This document shows, piece by piece, positions 1 through 9,485 of a stretch of 64,000 nt of DNA (position 1 is its first letter; each line of letters opens with the position of its first letter). The translations under genes and the position numbers were made by a program. The stretch spans positions 1,365,501 to 1,429,500 of the forward strand of contig NZ_CP083539.1 in the NCBI RefSeq assembly GCF_025144335.1. The letters are read 5' to 3'. The notes under the pieces were generated by a model that did not search any database, was not told where the DNA came from, and was given only the letters and a program-made list of their open reading frames with translations. This stretch comes from Jannaschia sp. W003. Lineage in GTDB: Bacteria > Pseudomonadota > Alphaproteobacteria > Rhodobacterales > Rhodobacteraceae.

Positions 1-1
1 C

Positions 2-844
2 GCGCCCGCCCGGCCCAAGGCGAAGGCGGCGGAGGGCGACCATGTGGAGATCGCCGTGCCCGAGGCGGAGGCGGCCGACATCCGCGCCGAGGCGATCCCG
101 CTGCATATCGTGCACGAGGACGACGACCTCGTGGTGGTCGACAAGCCCGCCGGCATGGTGGTGCACCCCGCGCCCGGCTCGCCCTCGGGCACGCTGGTGA
201 ACGCGCTGATGCACCGCTTCGGGGCGGGGCTGTCCGACGTGGGCGGGGTGGCGCGCCCCGGCATCGTGCACCGCATCGACAAGGACACCTCCGGCCTTTT
301 GGTGGTCGCCCGCACCGACCGCGCCCACCACGGGCTGGCCGCCCAGTTCGAGGCGCACTCGGCGGAGCGCCTCTACCGCGCCGTCTGCTTCGGCGTGCCC
401 GACCCGGCCGACCCGCGCCTGCGGGGGCTGCACGGCGTCACGTGGAACGGCCCCTGGCTGCGCATCGCCACCGGCCTCGACCGGCATCCCGTGGACCGCC
501 AGCGGCAGGCGGTGCGCCGCGAGGGCGGGCGCCGCGCCGTGACCCACGCGCGCGTCGCCGAGGCGCTGGAGGGCGCGGCCCTGCTGGAGTGCCGGCTGGA
601 GACGGGCCGCACCCACCAGATCCGCGTCCACATGGCGCACGCGGGCCACGGGCTGGTGGGCGATCCGGTCTATGGCGGGCGCCGGCGCCTCGGCGGCGCG
701 CGGGGCGAGGCGGCGGCGGCCTTTCCGCGCCAGGCGCTCCACGCCGCCACCTTGGGCTTCCGCCACCCCGGCACGGGCGAGGCCATGCGCTTCGAGAGCC
801 CGATCCCGGCCGACATGGCGGCGCTTCTGGACGCCCTGCGGTAA
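2..844 (+). CDS. rluD: RluD-type 23S rRNA pseudouridine synthase (5' partial)
   Basis: The enzyme would isomerise uridines in 23S rRNA to pseudouridine. The frame is open from the left edge of the window (residues APARPK... before the first in-frame GTG at 44), so the gene starts outside it; the missing part probably holds an S4 RNA-binding domain. The family motif HRIDKDTSG with the catalytic Asp lies about 80 residues after that GTG, followed by TGRTHQIRVHMAH, the second conserved core motif. The stop at 842-844 is 233 bases before rpoH on the same strand, a neighbourhood I recall from Rhodobacterales. RluC versus RluD specificity cannot be settled from this fragment. Confidence 0.9.
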   Translation, partial: APARPKAKAAEGDHVEIAVPEAEAADIRAEAIPLHIVHEDDDLVVVDKPAGMVVHPAPGSPSGTLVNALMHRFGAGLSDVGGVARPGIVHRIDKDTSGLLVVARTDRAHHGLAAQFEAHSAERLYRAVCFGVPDPADPRLRGLHGVTWNGPWLRIATGLDRHPVDRQRQAVRREGGRRAVTHARVAEALEGAALLECRLETGRTHQIRVHMAHAGHGLVGDPVYGGRRRLGGARGEAAAAFPRQALHAATLGFRHPGTGEAMRFESPIPADMAALLDALR

Positions 845-1007
845 CGGAATCTTCACCTCTCGGGTGCAGGGGAACACCCTGCGCGAGGGCTGCGTTCGAT
901 GTGCGGACGGGCACAGGCGAATCATGACCGACGGAGATGCGTCCGCCGTCCGTGTAAGCTATGGTGCTACGAAGCGTGGGGGCTGCAGGATGCGGCGCCC
1001 ACAACAT

Positions 1008-1037
1008 CTTGATCACGCGAGGCGCGCACCCACATTC
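1008..1037 (+). promoter_or_regulatory. possible heat-shock (sigma-32 type) promoter of rpoH
   Basis: CTTGATC at 1008-1014 resembles a sigma-32 -35 box (CTTGAAA), and CCACATTC at 1030-1037 is a weak match to the CCCCATNT -10 box, with a 15-base spacer. Such a promoter would let RpoH activate its own gene. The -10 match is imperfect and the assignment is tentative. Confidence 0.35.
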
Positions 1038-1050
1038 CAGGGGGAATGTG
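1031..1050 (+). promoter_or_regulatory. perfect inverted repeat in the rpoH leader
   Basis: CACATTCC (1031-1038) and GGAATGTG (1043-1050) are exact reverse complements around the loop AGGG. The repeat lies 27 bases before the rpoH start codon and overlaps the tentative -10 box, so it could be an operator or an mRNA hairpin. Confidence 0.6.
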
Positions 1051-1077
1051 AACGCCGCGAACATGGGAGGCCGACAC

Positions 1078-1974
1078 ATGGCAGCCACCTACGCCAACCT
1101 TCCGGCCCCGAACCCCGAGGCCGGGCTGAACCGCTACCTTCAGGAAATCCGCAAGTTCCCCATGCTGGAGCCCGAGCAGGAGTACATGCTCGCCAAGCGC
1201 TGGGTAGAGGACGGCGACACCGAGGCCGCGCACCAGCTCGTGACCTCGCACCTGCGCCTCGCCGCGAAGATCGCCATGGGCTACCGCGGCTACGGCCTGC
1301 CCCAGGCCGAGGTGATCTCCGAGGCGAACGTCGGGCTGATGCAGGCCGTCAAGAAGTTCGACCCCGAGAAGGGCTTCCGCCTCGCCACCTACGCGATGTG
1401 GTGGATCCGCGCCGCGATCCAGGAATACGTGCTGCGGTCCTGGTCGATGGTGAAGCTGGGCACGACCTCGGCGCAGAAGAAGCTGTTCTTCAACCTGCGC
1501 AAGGCCAAGAACCGCATCGGCGCTCTGGAGGAGGGCGACCTGCGCCCCGAGAACGTGGAGCGCATCGCCACCGACCTCGGCGTGACCGAGGCCGAGGTGA
1601 CGTCGATGAACCGGCGCATGTCGGGCGGCGACGCCTCGCTCAACGTCATGGTCGGCTCCGACGGCGACGGCTCCACGCAGTGGCAGGACTGGCTGGCCGA
1701 CGACTCGGCGGACCAGGCCACCGACTACGCCGAGCGCGACGAGTACGAGAGCCGCATCTCGCTCGTGGCGAACGCCATGGACGTGCTCAACGACCGCGAG
1801 AAGGACATCCTCACCCAGCGCCGCCTCTCCGAGGAGACCGTGACGCTGGAGGACCTGAGCACCAAGTACGGCGTCAGCCGCGAGCGCATCCGCCAGATCG
1901 AGGTGCGGGCGTTCGACAAGCTCCAGAAGCGGGTCAAGGAGCTGGCGCGCGAGAAGAACATGGTGCCGGCTTGA
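1078..1974 (+). CDS. rpoH: RNA polymerase sigma-32 factor RpoH
   Basis: This alternative sigma factor directs core RNA polymerase to heat-shock promoters. The 298-residue product has region 1.2/2 (EIRKFPMLEPEQEY, then GLMQAVKKFDPEKGFRLATY), the RpoH-box type segment AQKKLFFNLRKAKNRI that marks the sigma-32 subfamily, and a C-terminal region 4 helix-turn-helix (VSRERIRQIEVRAFDKL). The ATG at 1078 is chosen because GGGAGG sits just upstream and the protein then begins MAATYANL, as in relatives; an in-frame upstream start at 961 would add unrelated residues. The leader holds a perfect hairpin and a possible sigma-32 promoter. Confidence 0.97.
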   Translation: MAATYANLPAPNPEAGLNRYLQEIRKFPMLEPEQEYMLAKRWVEDGDTEAAHQLVTSHLRLAAKIAMGYRGYGLPQAEVISEANVGLMQAVKKFDPEKGFRLATYAMWWIRAAIQEYVLRSWSMVKLGTTSAQKKLFFNLRKAKNRIGALEEGDLRPENVERIATDLGVTEAEVTSMNRRMSGGDASLNVMVGSDGDGSTQWQDWLADDSADQATDYAERDEYESRISLVANAMDVLNDREKDILTQRRLSEETVTLEDLSTKYGVSRERIRQIEVRAFDKLQKRVKELAREKNMVPA

Positions 1975-2073
1975 GGGTGGCCGCCGGGGGCTTCGCGCGC
2001 CCGGACCCCCGCGAGGCGTTTCCGGCAGGGTGAGGGGAGGGGTTCGGCGCCCCGGCTCTGGCCTTGCGCGACA

Positions 2074-2172
2074 CGCCCCGGCCCTGCGCCGGGGCCTTTG
2101 CTTTCCGCAGGCGCTTCGCTCGGCAACTTGAGTGCCGACGTCCACCGGAGGCCCCGGCGCAGGGCCGGGGCG
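2074..2172 (+). repeat. 99-bp palindromic repeat, copy A1
   Basis: The unit starts CGCCCCGG and ends CCGGGGCG, and each end can itself fold (for example CCCCGGCC-CTGCG-CCGGGGCC). It is exactly 99 bases long, as are A2, B1 and B2. Its interior ends GCCGACGTCCACCGGAGG, which is nearly shared with copy C. With A2 it fills the 336-base gap between rpoH and the SRPBCC gene (1975-2310); I see nothing else there. Confidence 0.8.
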
Positions 2173-2196
2173 GTTGCCACCAAACCGCGTGCCTCA

Positions 2197-2295
2197 CGCC
2201 CCGGCCGCGAGCCTGGGCCTCGGCCCACCACGGGTGCTTCGCTCCGCAGCCGACGCGCCGACATCAGCCAGAGGCCCCGGCGCGAGGCCGGGGCG
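2197..2295 (+). repeat. 99-bp palindromic repeat, copy A2
   Basis: This is the second tandem unit after rpoH, 24 bases from A1. It has the same CGCCCCGG and CCGGGGCG ends and the same 99-base length. The interior differs from A1 but keeps TGCTTCGCTCCGCAG and a GAGGCCCCGGCGC right arm. Confidence 0.8.
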
Positions 2296-2310
2296 CGGCG
2301 TGCGGCCCCC

Positions 2311-2787
2311 CTACGCCTCCGCCCGCAGCGACTGCGCATACCGCTCGAGCTGCTCCGCCACCGTGGTCCACCCGCCGTGGAACCCCATCGCCTCGTGGCG
2401 CTCGCGCGCCTCTGCGGAGCGGTGGCGCGCGGTGGCGGTGTAGCGGGTGCCGCCCGCGCCGTCGTCGGCGAACTCCACGATCGCGGTCATGAAGGGGTCG
2501 GGGTTCGGCTTCCAGCCTTCGGTGTAGGCGTCCGTGAACACCAGCCGCTCGCCCTCCACGGCCTCCAGGATCACGCCGTCGTTGCGCATCTCCTGCCCGT
2601 CCACCTCGAACGTGGTGTTGAAGCGGCCGCCGGGCCGCAGGTCGATCTCGCAGGCCGCCACCTTGTGCGGCGCGGGCACGAAGAAGTGCGGGATGTGCCG
2701 GGGCGAGGTCCAGCACTCCCACAGGAGCGGGCGGGGCGCCCGGAGCGTGCGCGTGAACGTGAGGTCGGTGTTCGGATCGAGGGTCAT
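2311..2787 (-). CDS. SRPBCC (AHSA1-like) domain protein
   Basis: This 158-residue protein belongs to the START/Bet v1-like AHSA1 family: a helix-grip fold with a hydrophobic ligand cavity and no assigned reaction. FTRTLRAPRPLLWECWT near the N-terminus, the central GGRFNTTFEVDGQ segment and the C-terminal GFHGGWTTVAEQLERY are typical. Its ATG overlaps the stop of the upstream ArsR gene (ATGA), so the two are translationally coupled. ArsR-AHSA1 pairs are a recurring arrangement; the ligand and regulatory input are unknown. The start at 2787 is preferred to an upstream in-frame start that would read into the ArsR gene. Confidence 0.88.
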   Translation of the reverse strand: MTLDPNTDLTFTRTLRAPRPLLWECWTSPRHIPHFFVPAPHKVAACEIDLRPGGRFNTTFEVDGQEMRNDGVILEAVEGERLVFTDAYTEGWKPNPDPFMTAIVEFADDGAGGTRYTATARHRSAEARERHEAMGFHGGWTTVAEQLERYAQSLRAEA

Positions 2788-3125
2788 CGCTTGGGGTCCT
2801 CCATGAGCGATTGAACGTAGTCGTCGAGCCGGTCGAGGCGGCCCTCCCACACGGCGCGCTGCTCGCCCAGCCAGTCCTGCGCCGGGGCGAAGGCGCCGGG
2901 CGCCATGCGGTAGGTCCGCACGCGCCCCGCCTTCCGGGACTGCACCAGCCCCGCCGCCTCCAGCTTCCGCAGGTGCGCCATCAGCGAGGGCAGGGCCATC
3001 GCGTGGGGCGCCGCCAGCTCGCCGACGCTGGCCGGGCCGCGGGCGAGCCGCGCGAGGATCGCCCGGCGGGTCGGGTCGCCGAGGGCAGAGAAGAGGCGGT
3101 CGAGGTCGGCGTCATGCTTAGCCAT
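2784..3125 (-). CDS. ArsR-family winged-helix transcriptional regulator
   Basis: This 113-residue repressor-type protein has the ArsR signature at the N-terminus (LFSALGDPTRRAILARL) and a winged helix-turn-helix (SVGELAAPHAMALPSLMAHLRKLEAAGLV). It lacks the ELCVCDL metal-binding motif of metal-sensing ArsR proteins, as expected for the subfamily paired with AHSA1 proteins. It overlaps the SRPBCC gene by four bases. No ribosome-binding site precedes the ATG. A good sigma-70-type promoter ends six bases upstream, so the mRNA is probably leaderless. Confidence 0.92.
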   Translation of the reverse strand: MAKHDADLDRLFSALGDPTRRAILARLARGPASVGELAAPHAMALPSLMAHLRKLEAAGLVQSRKAGRVRTYRMAPGAFAPAQDWLGEQRAVWEGRLDRLDDYVQSLMEDPKR

Positions 3126-3130
3126 TCGTA

Positions 3131-3159
3131 TAAGTATCCCGGTCCCCCGCGCCGGTCAA
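3131..3159 (-). promoter_or_regulatory. promoter of the arsR-AHSA1 operon
   Basis: On the minus strand TTGACC (3159-3154) and TACTTA (3136-3131) are separated by exactly 17 bases. Initiation six to seven bases past the -10 box would fall at the ATG at 3125, predicting a leaderless transcript. Confidence 0.6.
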
Positions 3160-3255
3160 CGGAAAGTTAGCGCAGCGCCTAACTACAAACGAATCATCGC
3201 GTTGACCCCACGGAACCCTGTATGGATCGAAGGGTGAACGAAGGAGGAACCTGCG

Positions 3256-3609
3256 ATGAGCTACTATGACGGGTTCGTGGCAGCCGTGCCGACGGCGAAC
3301 CGCGACGTCTACGCCAGTCATGCCCGGAAGGCGTGGGACGACATGTTCGCGCCGGCGGGCGCGGTCGGCATGGTCGAGACCTGGGGCGAGGAGGTGCCGG
3401 AAGGCGAGCTGACCTCCTTCCCGAAGGCGGTGCAATGCAAGTCGGACGAGTCGATCGTGTTCTCATGGATCGAATGGCCGGACCGGGCCACCCGCGACGC
3501 GGCGTGGTCGAAGATGATGGAGGATCCCGGTGCGATGCAGGACATGCCATTCGACGGCAAGCGCATGATCTACGGCGGCTTCGCCCCGATCGTCTCGGTC
3601 CGGGCCTGA
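3256..3609 (+). CDS. DUF1428 family protein
   Basis: This is a 117-residue cytoplasmic protein of the DUF1428 (YbaA-like) family, with a ferredoxin-like fold related to dimeric alpha-beta barrels and no established function. It opens MSYYDGFVAAVPTANRDVY, has the conserved VETWGEEVPEGELTSFPKAV block and ends with KRMIYGGFAPI, matching the usual family length. AAGGAGGAAC sits seven bases before the ATG and fixes the start. It appears to be a single-gene unit divergent from the ArsR pair. Confidence 0.88.
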   Translation: MSYYDGFVAAVPTANRDVYASHARKAWDDMFAPAGAVGMVETWGEEVPEGELTSFPKAVQCKSDESIVFSWIEWPDRATRDAAWSKMMEDPGAMQDMPFDGKRMIYGGFAPIVSVRA

Positions 3610-3661
3610 TACTGGCGGGGCGCCCCCGGGCGCCCTACCTTTCCCGCAGGGAGGACGGAGC

Positions 3662-3931
3662 ATGGCCGGAGGATGGACGCGCGACGGCGCGGTGTCGGAG
3701 CAGATCGAGGCCTCGCTGGCCGACGAGCTGGCGCGGATGCGCGCGCGCCGGGGTCCCGCGGGCGAGAGTTTCACCCACTGCGCCGAGTGCGAGGAGCCGA
3801 TCGACGAGGCCCGCCGCGCGGCGCTGCCGGGCGTGAAGCTCTGCCGCGACTGCGCCGCCGAGCGCGACGCCCGCGCCCGCCCCCGCGCGGGCATCAACCG
3901 GCGCGGCTCCAAGGACAGCCAGCTGAAGTAG
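3662..3931 (+). CDS. DksA/TraR-type C4 zinc-finger protein
   Basis: This 89-residue protein has a C-terminal C4 zinc finger (Cys40-x2-Cys43-x17-Cys61-x2-Cys64) after a short helical N-terminus, as in the small TraR/DksA relatives. Classical DksA binds the RNA polymerase secondary channel through a coiled coil; this protein is too short for a full coiled coil, so a role in transcription is possible but unproven. GGGAGGACGG precedes the ATG. It stands alone, 47 bases before the next gene. A second, truncated member of the broad family lies near 56.3 kb. Confidence 0.85.
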   Translation: MAGGWTRDGAVSEQIEASLADELARMRARRGPAGESFTHCAECEEPIDEARRAALPGVKLCRDCAAERDARARPRAGINRRGSKDSQLK

Positions 3932-3977
3932 CGGCGGCCCCGCCCGTGCGCTAGGACGGCGCGGAAGGGGGACCGCC

Positions 3978-4973
3978 ATGACCGACCAACTCCGCTGGGG
4001 CATCCTCGGCGCCTCGAAGTTCGCGCTCGACAAGATGGGGCCGGCGATCCACGCGGCCCGCGGTAGCCGCATCGCCGCGCTCGCCACGCGCGACCCGGCC
4101 AAGGCCGCGCCGTTCCGCGCCTTCGCCGGCGACATCGCGGTGCACGGGGACTACGACGCCCTGCTGGCCGATCCGGGCGTCGACGCGGTCTACATCCCTC
4201 TGCCCCACACGATGCACGTGGCGTGGGCGATCCGCGCGCTCGAGGCGGGCAAGCACGTGCTGGTCGAGAAGCCGGTGGCGATGCACGCCGATGAGATCGC
4301 GCCGCTGATCGAGGCGCGGGACCGCACCGGCCTCCAGTGCGCGGAAGGCTACATGATCGTACATCACCCCCAGTGGCAGCGGGTGCGCGCCCTGCTCGCC
4401 GAGGGCGCCGTCGGGCGGCTGCGGCACGTCGAGGCGGTGTTCACCTACGACAACTCGGGCGATTCGGGGAACATCCGCAACGCCGCCGCCACCGGGGGCG
4501 GGGCGCTGCCGGACATCGGCGTCTACACCTACGGCTCCACGCGCTGGGCCACCGGGGCGGAGCCGGAGGAGATCACCTCGGCCGTATTCGACTGGGAGGC
4601 GGGCTGCGACGTGCTCGCGCGGGTGGGTGCGCGGTTCGACACGCCCGAGGGCGGCTTCACCGCGCACTGGGTCAACGCCATGCGGCTCTGGCACGAGCAG
4701 TTCATCCTGTTCCACGGCGAGCGCGGGCTCCTGCGCCTCGACGCCCCCTACAACGCCGGCGTGTTCGGCGAGGCGCGGCTGGAGATTCGGGACGGCCGCG
4801 GCACGCGCATCGAGCGCTGGCCCCGCCCGAACCAGTACGTGCTGCAGGTCGAGGCCTTCGCGGCCGCCGTGCGGGGCGAGGCGCCGTTCCCCTGGACGCT
4901 GGAGGACGCGCGCGGCACACAGCGGGTGATCGACATGGCCTATGCCGCCGGCGGAGGACGGCCCGCGGCCTGA
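3978..4973 (+). CDS. Gfo/Idh/MocA family NAD(P)-dependent oxidoreductase
   Basis: This 331-residue dehydrogenase of the glucose-fructose oxidoreductase/inositol dehydrogenase family has an N-terminal Rossmann fold (WGILGASKFA), the catalytic-lysine motif VEKPVAM (Lys98) and a C-terminal alpha/beta domain (GGALPDIGVYTYGSTRW). Family members oxidise or reduce sugars and related polyols; the substrate cannot be read from the sequence. There is no signal peptide, so it is cytoplasmic. GGAAGGGGG precedes the ATG. The dps-like gene follows 65 bases later; a functional link is not evident. Confidence 0.9.
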   Translation: MTDQLRWGILGASKFALDKMGPAIHAARGSRIAALATRDPAKAAPFRAFAGDIAVHGDYDALLADPGVDAVYIPLPHTMHVAWAIRALEAGKHVLVEKPVAMHADEIAPLIEARDRTGLQCAEGYMIVHHPQWQRVRALLAEGAVGRLRHVEAVFTYDNSGDSGNIRNAAATGGGALPDIGVYTYGSTRWATGAEPEEITSAVFDWEAGCDVLARVGARFDTPEGGFTAHWVNAMRLWHEQFILFHGERGLLRLDAPYNAGVFGEARLEIRDGRGTRIERWPRPNQYVLQVEAFAAAVRGEAPFPWTLEDARGTQRVIDMAYAAGGGRPAA

Positions 4974-5038
4974 GGTCGCGGGAACGGGACCGCGCGCAAG
5001 GGGTTGGCGCGGCGGACCTTTCGAACCCGGAGCCTCCC

Positions 5039-5566
5039 ATGCGTCTCGCCGCCCCCCTCGTCGCGCTCGCTGTCGCGCTGCCCGTGCCCGCCATCGCGCA
5101 GGGCACGGACCCGCTGCCCCTCGCGCAGGAGGTGCGCGACCCCTCCGCCGAGGCGCTGCAGGCGACGCTCTACGATCTGATCGCCCTGCGGCACGCGGCG
5201 CACCAGGCGCACTGGAACGTGGTGGGCATCGAGTTCTACCAGCTCCACGAGTTCTTCGCCGAGCTCTACGACGGGCTGGCGCCGATGATCGACCAGGTGG
5301 CCGAGCGCAAGCGCGCGCTGGGCGCGCCCGCCGACGGGCGCCCCTCGGCGGTGGCCGAGAACGCGGCGGTGGACGGCGCGGAGCCGGCCGAGATCGGCGG
5401 CGAGGAGGCGGTGCAGCGCCTGCTGGAGGCCTGGTCCACGGTCTCGCCGCTGATGTACGACCGGCTCGAGGCGGTGTCCGACGACACGCCGACGCAGGAC
5501 CTCCTGATCGCGGTGACGGCGCTGCTCGACAAGCAGATGTGGCAGCTTCGCGCCCACGCGCAGTAG
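5039..5566 (+). CDS. Dps-family ferritin-like protein with signal peptide
   Basis: This 175-residue product combines a Sec-type signal peptide (MRLAAPLVALAVALPVPAIA, predicted cut after Ala20) with a Dps ferritin fold. The inter-subunit ferroxidase residues are present: His in QAHWNVVG, His/Glu in QLHEFF, and Asp/Glu in DQVAER. Cytoplasmic Dps dodecamers oxidise Fe(II) with peroxide and bind DNA; an exported form would do the iron/peroxide chemistry in the periplasm without DNA. A second, leaderless Dps lies at 42.9 kb. The ATG gives a clean signal peptide; longer frames read into the preceding gene. Confidence 0.88.
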   Translation: MRLAAPLVALAVALPVPAIAQGTDPLPLAQEVRDPSAEALQATLYDLIALRHAAHQAHWNVVGIEFYQLHEFFAELYDGLAPMIDQVAERKRALGAPADGRPSAVAENAAVDGAEPAEIGGEEAVQRLLEAWSTVSPLMYDRLEAVSDDTPTQDLLIAVTALLDKQMWQLRAHAQ

Positions 5567-5637
5567 CGCAGTCGGGGGCGGCCTTGGGTCCGCCCCCTCC
5601 GGCCCCCAGATCGGGGGCGAACTTCGAAGGATTCGCG

Positions 5638-5831
5638 ATGCCCGGGCTCCTCCTCGCCCTCCTCGTCTCCACCGCCCTCGGCGGCTGCGCGGCTGCCGCC
5701 TTGACCGGCGCCGTGGCGGGGACGGCCGTGGGCGTCGGCGCCGCGGCCACGGGCACGGTGGTCAGGACCGGCGTCGGCGCGGGCAAGCTGGTGGTGAAGG
5801 GCGGCTCGGCCGCCGTGGGCGCGGTGCTGCC

Positions 5832-5835
<4 letters not shown>
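5638..5835 (+). CDS. small lipoprotein of unknown function
   Basis: This 65-residue product begins with a lipoprotein signal (MPGLLLALLVSTALGGC), where LGGC is a good lipobox with the lipidated Cys17. The remainder is Gly/Ala/Val-rich (GAVAGTAVGVGAAATGTVV) and has no domain I recognise. CGAAGGA lies upstream of the ATG. The gene ends tail-to-tail with the amylosucrase-like gene, their stop codons overlapping. Similar short glycine-rich lipoproteins are common in Rhodobacterales. A chance reading frame is possible, but the lipobox and ribosome-binding site argue for a real gene. Confidence 0.7.
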
Positions 5836-7733
<1,898 letters not shown>

Positions 7734-7813
7734 GCGGCAATCCCTCCGTTGCGGCGCCCCCCCTTGGAGCGGCCCTCGAATGGGTATCTTGTGCGGCCGA
7801 GGAGGCAACCCCC

Positions 7814-9154
7814 ATGCGCGACCACAACTTCCACGCCGAGATGAACGCCCGCCACCTGTGGCACCCCTTCGCCCATCCCGGCGAGATGCGGGACGTGCCG
7901 CCCAAGGTGATCGCCAGCGCCTCGGGCGTGCGGATCACGGACGACGCGGGCCACGAGACCATCGACGCCGTGGGCGGGCTGTGGTGCGTGAACCTCGGGT
8001 ACTCGTGCGATCCCATCAAGGAGGCCATCGCGGCGCAGCTCGCGTCCTTGCCCTACTACTCGGCCTTCAAGGGCACCACGAACGGCCCCGCGATCGAGCT
8101 GTCGGTGGAACTGGCGCGCATCCTGGGGGAGGACGGCATGGCGCGGGCGTTCCTGACCTCGGGCGGCTCGGACAGCGTGGACACCGCGCTCAAGCTCGCC
8201 CGGCAGTACCACAAGCTGCGCGGCGAGGCGGGGCGCACCAAGTTCATCGCCCTGCGCAAGGGCTACCACGGCACGCACTTCGGCGGCGGCTCGGTGAACG
8301 GCAACACCGCGTTCCGCGCGCCGTACGAGCCGCTGCTGCCGGGCGTGTTCCACGTGCCCAGCCCGTACGGCTACCGGAACCCCTTCGACGAGGAGGACCC
8401 CGAGCGGCTGGCGCGCCTGTGCCTGCGCGCCCTGGAGGAGGAGATCGCGTTCCAGGACCCGTCCACCGTGGCGGCCTTCATCATGGAGTCGGTGCAGGGC
8501 GCGGGCGGCGTGATCGTGCCGCACGAGAGCTACATGCCCGGCGTGCGCGAGATCTGCGACCGGCACGGGGTGCTGCTGATCTCGGACGAGGTGATCACCG
8601 GCTTCGGGCGCGCAGGCGCCGTCTCCGGGGCGCGGCTCTGGGGCGTGCAACCCGACATGATGACGTGCGCCAAGGCGATCACCTCCGGATACTTCCCGAT
8701 GGGCGCCGTGATGGCGTCCGAGCGGGTGGCCGAGGCGTTCGAGGGCAAGGGCGGCGCGATGGTGCCCACGGGCTACACCTACTCCGGTCATCCGGTCGGC
8801 TGCGCCGCCGCTCTGGCCTGCCTGGCCGAGACCGAGCGGCTGGCGCTGTGGGACTGCGCGCGGGATCTCGGGCCGCGGCTGCTGGCCGGGCTGGAAGGGC
8901 TGCGCCGCCACGAGGCGGTGGGCGACGTGCGGGGGCAGGGGCTGATGGCCGCCGTGGAGATCGTCTCGGACCGGGACGCACGGACCGCCGACCCGGCGCG
9001 CGCGGGGCGCATCTTCGAAGCCGCCTACCGCGCGGGCGCGATGGTGCGCTGGTCGGGCGCGAACCTTGTGTGCTCGCCGCCGCTGACGATCGAGGCGGAG
9101 GACGTGGACCGGGTCGTGGCGGCGCTGGACGAGGGGTTGTCGGAGGCCGCTTAA
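7814..9154 (+). CDS. class III PLP-dependent aminotransferase
   Basis: This 446-residue fold-type I aminotransferase belongs to the omega-amino acid/diamine-pyruvate group. It has the PLP-binding SGGSDSVDTALKLAR segment, Asp258 in LLISDEVITGFGR for the pyridine nitrogen, and Schiff-base Lys287 in TCAKAITSGYFPMG. It would move an amino group from a terminal amine (putrescine, beta-alanine or taurine type) to pyruvate or a similar keto acid; the donor is not readable. GAGGCAACCCCC precedes the ATG. It is divergent from the amylosucrase-like gene with an 80-base gap. A puuA-puuB polyamine operon lies 53 kb away, so a shared role in amine use is only a suggestion. Confidence 0.88.
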   Translation: MRDHNFHAEMNARHLWHPFAHPGEMRDVPPKVIASASGVRITDDAGHETIDAVGGLWCVNLGYSCDPIKEAIAAQLASLPYYSAFKGTTNGPAIELSVELARILGEDGMARAFLTSGGSDSVDTALKLARQYHKLRGEAGRTKFIALRKGYHGTHFGGGSVNGNTAFRAPYEPLLPGVFHVPSPYGYRNPFDEEDPERLARLCLRALEEEIAFQDPSTVAAFIMESVQGAGGVIVPHESYMPGVREICDRHGVLLISDEVITGFGRAGAVSGARLWGVQPDMMTCAKAITSGYFPMGAVMASERVAEAFEGKGGAMVPTGYTYSGHPVGCAAALACLAETERLALWDCARDLGPRLLAGLEGLRRHEAVGDVRGQGLMAAVEIVSDRDARTADPARAGRIFEAAYRAGAMVRWSGANLVCSPPLTIEAEDVDRVVAALDEGLSEAA

Positions 9155-9248
9155 GAGGTCGGTAAGGGGTTTTTGCCAGTCGGCAACTTCGCCGAATGCA
9201 AGGTAATTCGCGGGTTGCGGCCCGGGGCGCTCCGCGTGGCGGGGGCAA

Positions 9249-9347
9249 CGCCCCGGACCTGATCCGGGGCCTCTGGCCGATGCTGGCTCCGTCCTCGCGG
9301 AGCGGAGCGCCTTCGGAACGCCGAGGCCCCGGCGCAAGGCCGGGGCG
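9249..9347 (+). repeat. 99-bp palindromic repeat, copy B1
   Basis: The unit runs from CGCCCCGG to CCGGGGCG and is exactly 99 bases. The left arm CGCCCCGGACCTGATCCGGG folds on itself. It begins the pair that fills the 331-base gap between the aminotransferase and HAD genes (9155-9485), where I see no gene. Confidence 0.85.
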
Positions 9348-9374
9348 TGTCGTGCTGCGGGTGGGCCAAGGCGA

Positions 9375-9473
9375 CGCCCCGGACCTGATCCGGGGCCTCT
9401 GGCCGATGCTGGTGCCGTCGTTGCGGAGCGAGGCGCCTCCTGCACGCCGAGGCCCCGGCTCGGGGCCGGGGCG
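9375..9473 (+). repeat. 99-bp palindromic repeat, copy B2
   Basis: This unit is a close relative of B1, 27 bases further on. The shared left part covers CGCCCCGGACCTGATCCGG, the following GGCCTCTGGCCGATGCTGG, and the GAGGCCCCGG right arm. It is again exactly 99 bases and ends 13 bases before the stop codon of the convergent HAD gene. Confidence 0.85.
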
Positions 9474-9485
9474 TGCCCTGCTGAC

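Noticed and set aside
961..1077. N-terminal extension of RpoH starting at 961
   Set aside because: It would translate the promoter and hairpin region. ATG 1078 has a ribosome-binding site and the conserved N-terminus.
3202..3230. Promoter for the DUF1428 gene (TTGACC at 3202)
   Set aside because: No acceptable -10 box is found at 16-18 bases. The closest AT-rich hexamer is spaced 13 bases away.
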